Below, piece by piece: positions 15,325 through 17,789 of a stretch of DNA of 17,789 bases. The position numbers and the translations under genes were made by a program. Source of the stretch: JAADHG01 sp964418645 (GTDB lineage Bacteria; Bacteroidota; Bacteroidia; Flavobacteriales; Flavobacteriaceae); the NCBI GenBank assembly GCA_964418645.1, contig CAYQME010000049.1, positions 1-17,789 of the forward strand, written 5' to 3'. The notes beneath the pieces were generated by a model. That model was not told where the DNA came from, searched no databases, and worked only from the letters and a program-made list of their open reading frames with translations. The first letter of the stretch is position 1; the number at the start of each line of letters is the position of its first letter.

Positions 15325-15843
15325 TTATTTTGGAGGTTCCATAACTGCATCACATTTTTTGCAGGTACGTTTTTTTTCACTGCCGTAATACTTATCAAAA
15401 ATTTCAGGCATATCTGTTTCGATATCATCTAATTTGAATTTTTTTCTATAAAGTTGCGTGTTACACTTTTCGCAATACCATTCTAAGGCATCTTTCATCT
15501 TCTTTTTACGAGGGTATTCAATAACCAAACCAACGGTATTTGCACTACGTTGAGGAGAGTGTGGTACTTTTGGTGGTAATATGTAGATATCACCTTCTTT
15601 AATATGAACATCTTCTGGCTTGCCATTATTCATGATTTTTAACATCATATCACCTTCTACTTGATAGAAAAATTCTGGAGTTTCGTTGTAATGATAATCT
15701 TTTCTGCTGTTTGGTCCACCAACAACCATGACAATAAAATCACCATCTTTCCAAACTACTTTATTACCAACAGGAGGTTTTAATAAATGTCTGTTTTCAT
15801 CTATCCAAGCTTTAAAATTTAGAGGTTGTACTAATTTGCTCAT
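15325..15843 (-). CDS. nbaC: 3-hydroxyanthranilate 3,4-dioxygenase
   Basis: This cupin dioxygenase uses Fe(II) and O2 to open 3-hydroxyanthranilate to ACMS. The 172-residue sequence lines up residue-for-residue with well-studied bacterial enzymes. Iron ligands are H51 and E57 in DYHYNETPEFF and H95 in KVPHSPQR. Substrate contacts are R47, R99 and E110. A second rubredoxin-like metal site is formed by C124 and C127 (WYCEKCN) and C161 and C164 (TCKKCD), near the C-terminus as in the bacterial type. It is flanked by the SDR and by ACMSD on the same strand. Spaces on both sides carry palindromic repeats, so no standard promoter stands immediately before its ATG. Confidence 0.97.
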   Translation of the reverse strand: MSKLVQPLNFKAWIDENRHLLKPPVGNKVVWKDGDFIVMVVGGPNSRKDYHYNETPEFFYQVEGDMMLKIMNNGKPEDVHIKEGDIYILPPKVPHSPQRSANTVGLVIEYPRKKKMKDALEWYCEKCNTQLYRKKFKLDDIETDMPEIFDKYYGSEKKRTCKKCDAVMEPPK

Positions 15844-15858
15844 AGGTTTATGTTTTTA

Positions 15859-15945
15859 TTGTTATTGCGAAGCAAATTTTGATTTGCTGTGGCAATCTTT
15901 TTCTTTGAAGAGATTACCACGTCTCTTTGTTCCACGTAATGACAC
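15859..15945. repeat. Full palindromic element between SDR and dioxygenase genes
   Basis: Left arm TTGTTATTGCGAAGC...GTGGCAATCT (15859-15898) faces right arm AGATTACCACGTC...CACGTAATGACAC (15911-15945). GTGGCAATCT and AGATTACCAC pair at 9 of 10 positions. The left arm carries an inner hairpin, GCAAAT-TTTG-ATTTGC. The unit is about 87 bases long, encodes nothing, and ends 16 bases before the dioxygenase ATG. The same family as 2184-2333 and 15289-15320. Confidence 0.75.
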
Positions 15946-15994
15946 TTTGTTTTTAATCTGCTTAAAGTTAATAATTACTTTTCAATTTATTAGA

Positions 15995-16013
15995 TACTGA
16001 AACAAGTTCAGTA
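15995..16013 (-). other. Hairpin immediately after the SDR stop codon
   Basis: TACTGAA and TTCAGTA form a perfect 7-base stem around a 5-base loop, starting at the base after the SDR stop. No T-run follows on the minus strand (TCTAATAAATTG), so full termination is doubtful. It could stabilise the upstream message or partially attenuate transcription into the dioxygenase gene. Confidence 0.35.
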
Positions 16014-16796
16014 CTAAAGACTTTTTGTACGTCCACCATCAACAGGTAAATTAATTCCGTTAATATAACTTGCAGCTTCACTTGCTAAAAAAGTAACAGC
16101 GCTTGCTATTTCTTCAGGCTGTGCAAATCGTTTTGCAGGTGTTACATTTTTCATTAGAGTTTCGGCATCTTCATATGTACCATTTATTTTTTTAGCCACA
16201 TTATGAAGAATTGATGTAAGTCGCTCTGTTTTAGTTGCTCCAGGAAGCACGTTATTTACGGTAATTCCAAAAGAACCAACTTCTGATGCTAGTGTTTTAC
16301 TCCAATTTGCCACAGCTCCACGAATGGTATTACTTACTCCTAAACCATCAATTGGTTGTTTTACAGAAGTCGAAATCATATTTATAATTCTACCATAACC
16401 TTCCGTTTTCATAAACGGAATAACAGTTTGCGTTAATATATGATTGCATTTTAAATGCTGATTAAAAGCACTTTCAAATTCATCTAATCCAGCTGCGAGA
16501 ATAGTGCCTGCTTTTGGTCCTCCTGTATTGTTTACCAAAATATGAAAGCCATGATAGTTTGAAATAAACTCTGAAACTTTAGTTTTTAAATTGTCAGGAT
16601 TCGAAAAATCTGCAACAATATAATTGTGATTTCCAGAAGAAGGCAATTTAGTAAGAACTTGTTTTAAGGTTTCCTCGTTTCTTGCAATTAGCGTAATGTT
16701 CGCACCTTCGTTTGCAAGAGCAATTGCTGTTGCTTTACCAATTCCTTGTGAACTTCCGCAAACGAGAGCATTTTTGTTGTTTAAGTTTAGATTCAT
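16014..16796 (-). CDS. Atypical short-chain dehydrogenase/reductase lacking the Tyr/Lys pair
   Basis: This 260-residue Rossmann-fold SDR has the cofactor loop GSSQGIG (14-20), NNTGG (89-93) and PGATKT (185-190). The family serine is present (S142 in NMISTSV), but the expected YxxxK 13 residues later reads SNTIR: S155 replaces Tyr and R159 replaces Lys. The later helix and the ASEV and LPGA segments align normally, so this is not a frameshift. Such divergent SDRs are known as a separate 3-oxoacyl-reductase-like subgroup, and an ordinary Tyr-based hydride transfer is doubtful. A longer frame begins at 16820, inside a palindromic repeat; ATG 16796 is preferred. Its place between the aminomuconate-semialdehyde dehydrogenase and the dioxygenase suggests a role on a muconate intermediate, but none is proven. 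Confidence 0.85.
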   Translation of the reverse strand: MNLNLNNKNALVCGSSQGIGKATAIALANEGANITLIARNEETLKQVLTKLPSSGNHNYIVADFSNPDNLKTKVSEFISNYHGFHILVNNTGGPKAGTILAAGLDEFESAFNQHLKCNHILTQTVIPFMKTEGYGRIINMISTSVKQPIDGLGVSNTIRGAVANWSKTLASEVGSFGITVNNVLPGATKTERLTSILHNVAKKINGTYEDAETLMKNVTPAKRFAQPEEIASAVTFLASEAASYINGINLPVDGGRTKSL

Positions 16797-16797
16797 A

Positions 16798-16903
16798 AGC
16801 CTATCCCCAACCCTTTCCAAAGGAAAGGGAATTGTTTTGTTATAATTAATAATTTTATTTTTAAGCCCAAGTTTCTTCCCTTTGGGAAGACGGAAGATGG
16901 GCT
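16798..16903. repeat. Double-hairpin palindromic element between ALDH and SDR genes
   Basis: The ends AGCCTATC (16798-16805) and GATGGGCT (16896-16903) are inverted repeats at 7 of 8 positions. The left half holds CCCTTTCC-AAA-GGAAAGGG. The right half (16864-16903) has AGCCCA facing TGGGCT, with CTTCCCTTTGGGAAG in its centre. An AT-rich stretch separates them. The right end runs into the aldehyde dehydrogenase stop codon (complement of 16902-16904). No coding potential; non-autonomous repeat by structure. Confidence 0.7.
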
Positions 16904-17789
16904 AATATTTTATGCAAACATTTTTAGCTTCTGTAAAAAAGCGTAAGGCTTCAAAGCCACCTTCTCTACCAACACCTGAAGCTTTTACGCCTCCAAAAGG
17001 GGTTCTTAAATCGCGCATTAACCACGTGTTTACCCACACAATGCCTGCTTGTAATTGGTTGCTCATTCGCATAGCTCGTTTTAGGTTGTTTGTCCAGAGT
17101 GTCGCTGATAAACCATAGTTCACTTTGTTTGCCATTTCCAAAACGTCGTCTTCTGTATTAAAAGGCATTATGGTAACAACTGGACCAAATATTTCTTCTT
17201 GGTTAACTATGCATTCATCACTTTCTACTTCTATAACTGTTGGTTGTAAATAATAACCGTTTTCAAATCCTTCAACAACAACTTTATTTCCTCCACAAAG
17301 AATTGTGCCATTTTCTTCTTTGGCAATGTCTATATAGTTCATCACTTTCTCCAAATGTGGTTTTGAAACTAAAGCTCCAATATTGGTGTCTTTTTCTGAA
17401 GGATGACCAACTTTAAGTGCTTTTGCTTTTTCGACAAAATCTTTCTTGAATTTATCATAAATAGTTGCTTCAACAAATATTCGACTACCACATAAACAAA
17501 TTTGTCCTTGATTGGCAAACGACGAACGAACCGTTGTTACTAACATATCGTCATAATCGCAATCTGCAAAAATGATGTTTGGATTTTTTCCACCAAGTTC
17601 TAAAGATAATTTTTTAAACATTGGAGCTGCCGTTCTCGCAATATGAGCGCCTGTTGCAGTTCCTCCTGTAAACGAAATGGCTTTAATTTCTGGATGTTCC
17701 ACAATGGCTTGTCCTGTTGAACTTCCTAAACCATGAACAATGTTTAAAACACCTTTTGGCAATCCTGCTTTATTACAAATCTCACCTAA
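16902..17789 (-). CDS. Aldehyde dehydrogenase, probably 2-aminomuconate-6-semialdehyde dehydrogenase (C-terminal part)
   Basis: The frame is open from the window end (17789) to the TAG at 16902-16904, so the N-terminus is missing; about 295 of roughly 485 residues are present. NAD-dependent ALDH landmarks are all seen: SFTGGTATGAHI, the general-base glutamate in LELGGK (codon 17598-17600), the nucleophilic cysteine in GQICLC (codon 17496-17498), EEIFGPVV, and FGGVKASGVGREGG near the C-terminus. The GQICLC form with two cysteines resembles AmnC/NbaE-type enzymes that oxidise 2-aminomuconate semialdehyde to 2-aminomuconate. Its place upstream of the dioxygenase and ACMSD genes supports that substrate. 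The ALDH family is certain; the substrate is inferred from context. Confidence 0.9.
   Translation of the reverse strand, partial: LGEICNKAGLPKGVLNIVHGLGSSTGQAIVEHPEIKAISFTGGTATGAHIARTAAPMFKKLSLELGGKNPNIIFADCDYDDMLVTTVRSSFANQGQICLCGSRIFVEATIYDKFKKDFVEKAKALKVGHPSEKDTNIGALVSKPHLEKVMNYIDIAKEENGTILCGGNKVVVEGFENGYYLQPTVIEVESDECIVNQEEIFGPVVTIMPFNTEDDVLEMANKVNYGLSATLWTNNLKRAMRMSNQLQAGIVWVNTWLMRDLRTPFGGVKASGVGREGGFEALRFFTEAKNVCIKY

Noticed and set aside
16797..16820. Upstream start giving the SDR eight extra residues
   Set aside because: The extension reads through the palindromic repeat and does not resemble SDR N-termini; the ATG at 16796 fits the family.

Overview
The window looks like chromosomal DNA from a member of the Flavobacteriaceae (Bacteroidota). 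The DNA is AT-rich. Several gene starts are preceded by the Bacteroidota -7 promoter element TAnnTTTG rather than an E. coli-like promoter. The gene content fits as well: a secreted M1 peptidase next to a DUF6702-like protein, peptidase E, a TatA with a GTG start, lipoprotein ApbE, and proteins with a carboxypeptidase-regulatory-like domain. I see no tRNA, rRNA, CRISPR array, transposase, integrase or phage gene, and no gene-free stretch longer than about 180 bases.

Layout. (1) 1-1013, minus: N-terminal part of a secreted M28 metallopeptidase cut by the window edge. (2) 1191-2180, plus: lipoprotein ApbE, ending in a composite repeat (2184-2333). (3) 2335-4247, minus: apparent operon of methionine aminopeptidase, a small cupin and a class I methyltransferase. 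(4) 4372-5643, plus: acetyl-CoA hydrolase/CoA-transferase. (5) 5647-8376, minus: peptidase E, cofactor-independent phosphoglycerate mutase and a small HAD protein. (6) 8578-13108, plus: two overlapping paralogous exported proteins, a DUF6702-like exported protein and a secreted M1 metallopeptidase closed by a clear intrinsic terminator; then tatA (13197-13484). (7) 13522-17789, minus: the lower kynurenine (3-hydroxyanthranilate) catabolic run. In transcription order this is 2-aminomuconate-semialdehyde dehydrogenase (cut by the window edge), an atypical SDR, 3-hydroxyanthranilate 3,4-dioxygenase, ACMS decarboxylase and a catechol-O-methyltransferase-like protein.

How the last block works: the dioxygenase opens 3-hydroxyanthranilate to 2-amino-3-carboxymuconate semialdehyde (ACMS), the decarboxylase removes CO2, and the dehydrogenase oxidises the product to 2-aminomuconate. 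This sends tryptophan carbon to central metabolism rather than to quinolinate/NAD. Kynurenine monooxygenase, kynureninase and the aminomuconate deaminase are not in the window and may lie beyond 17789. The SDR and the O-methyltransferase have no assigned step.

The most notable non-gene signal is a set of palindromic intergenic repeats of at least three families. Every non-overlapping junction inside the kynurenine run carries one, and further copies lie after apbE and after tatA. One family has the ATTCC-N8-GGAAT layout of the dRS3 repeats of Neisseria. I found no convincing entirely new system. The most promising leads are the SDR without its catalytic Tyr/Lys, the O-methyltransferase fused by TAATG to the decarboxylase, the exported paralogue pair, and the repeat-filled operon.
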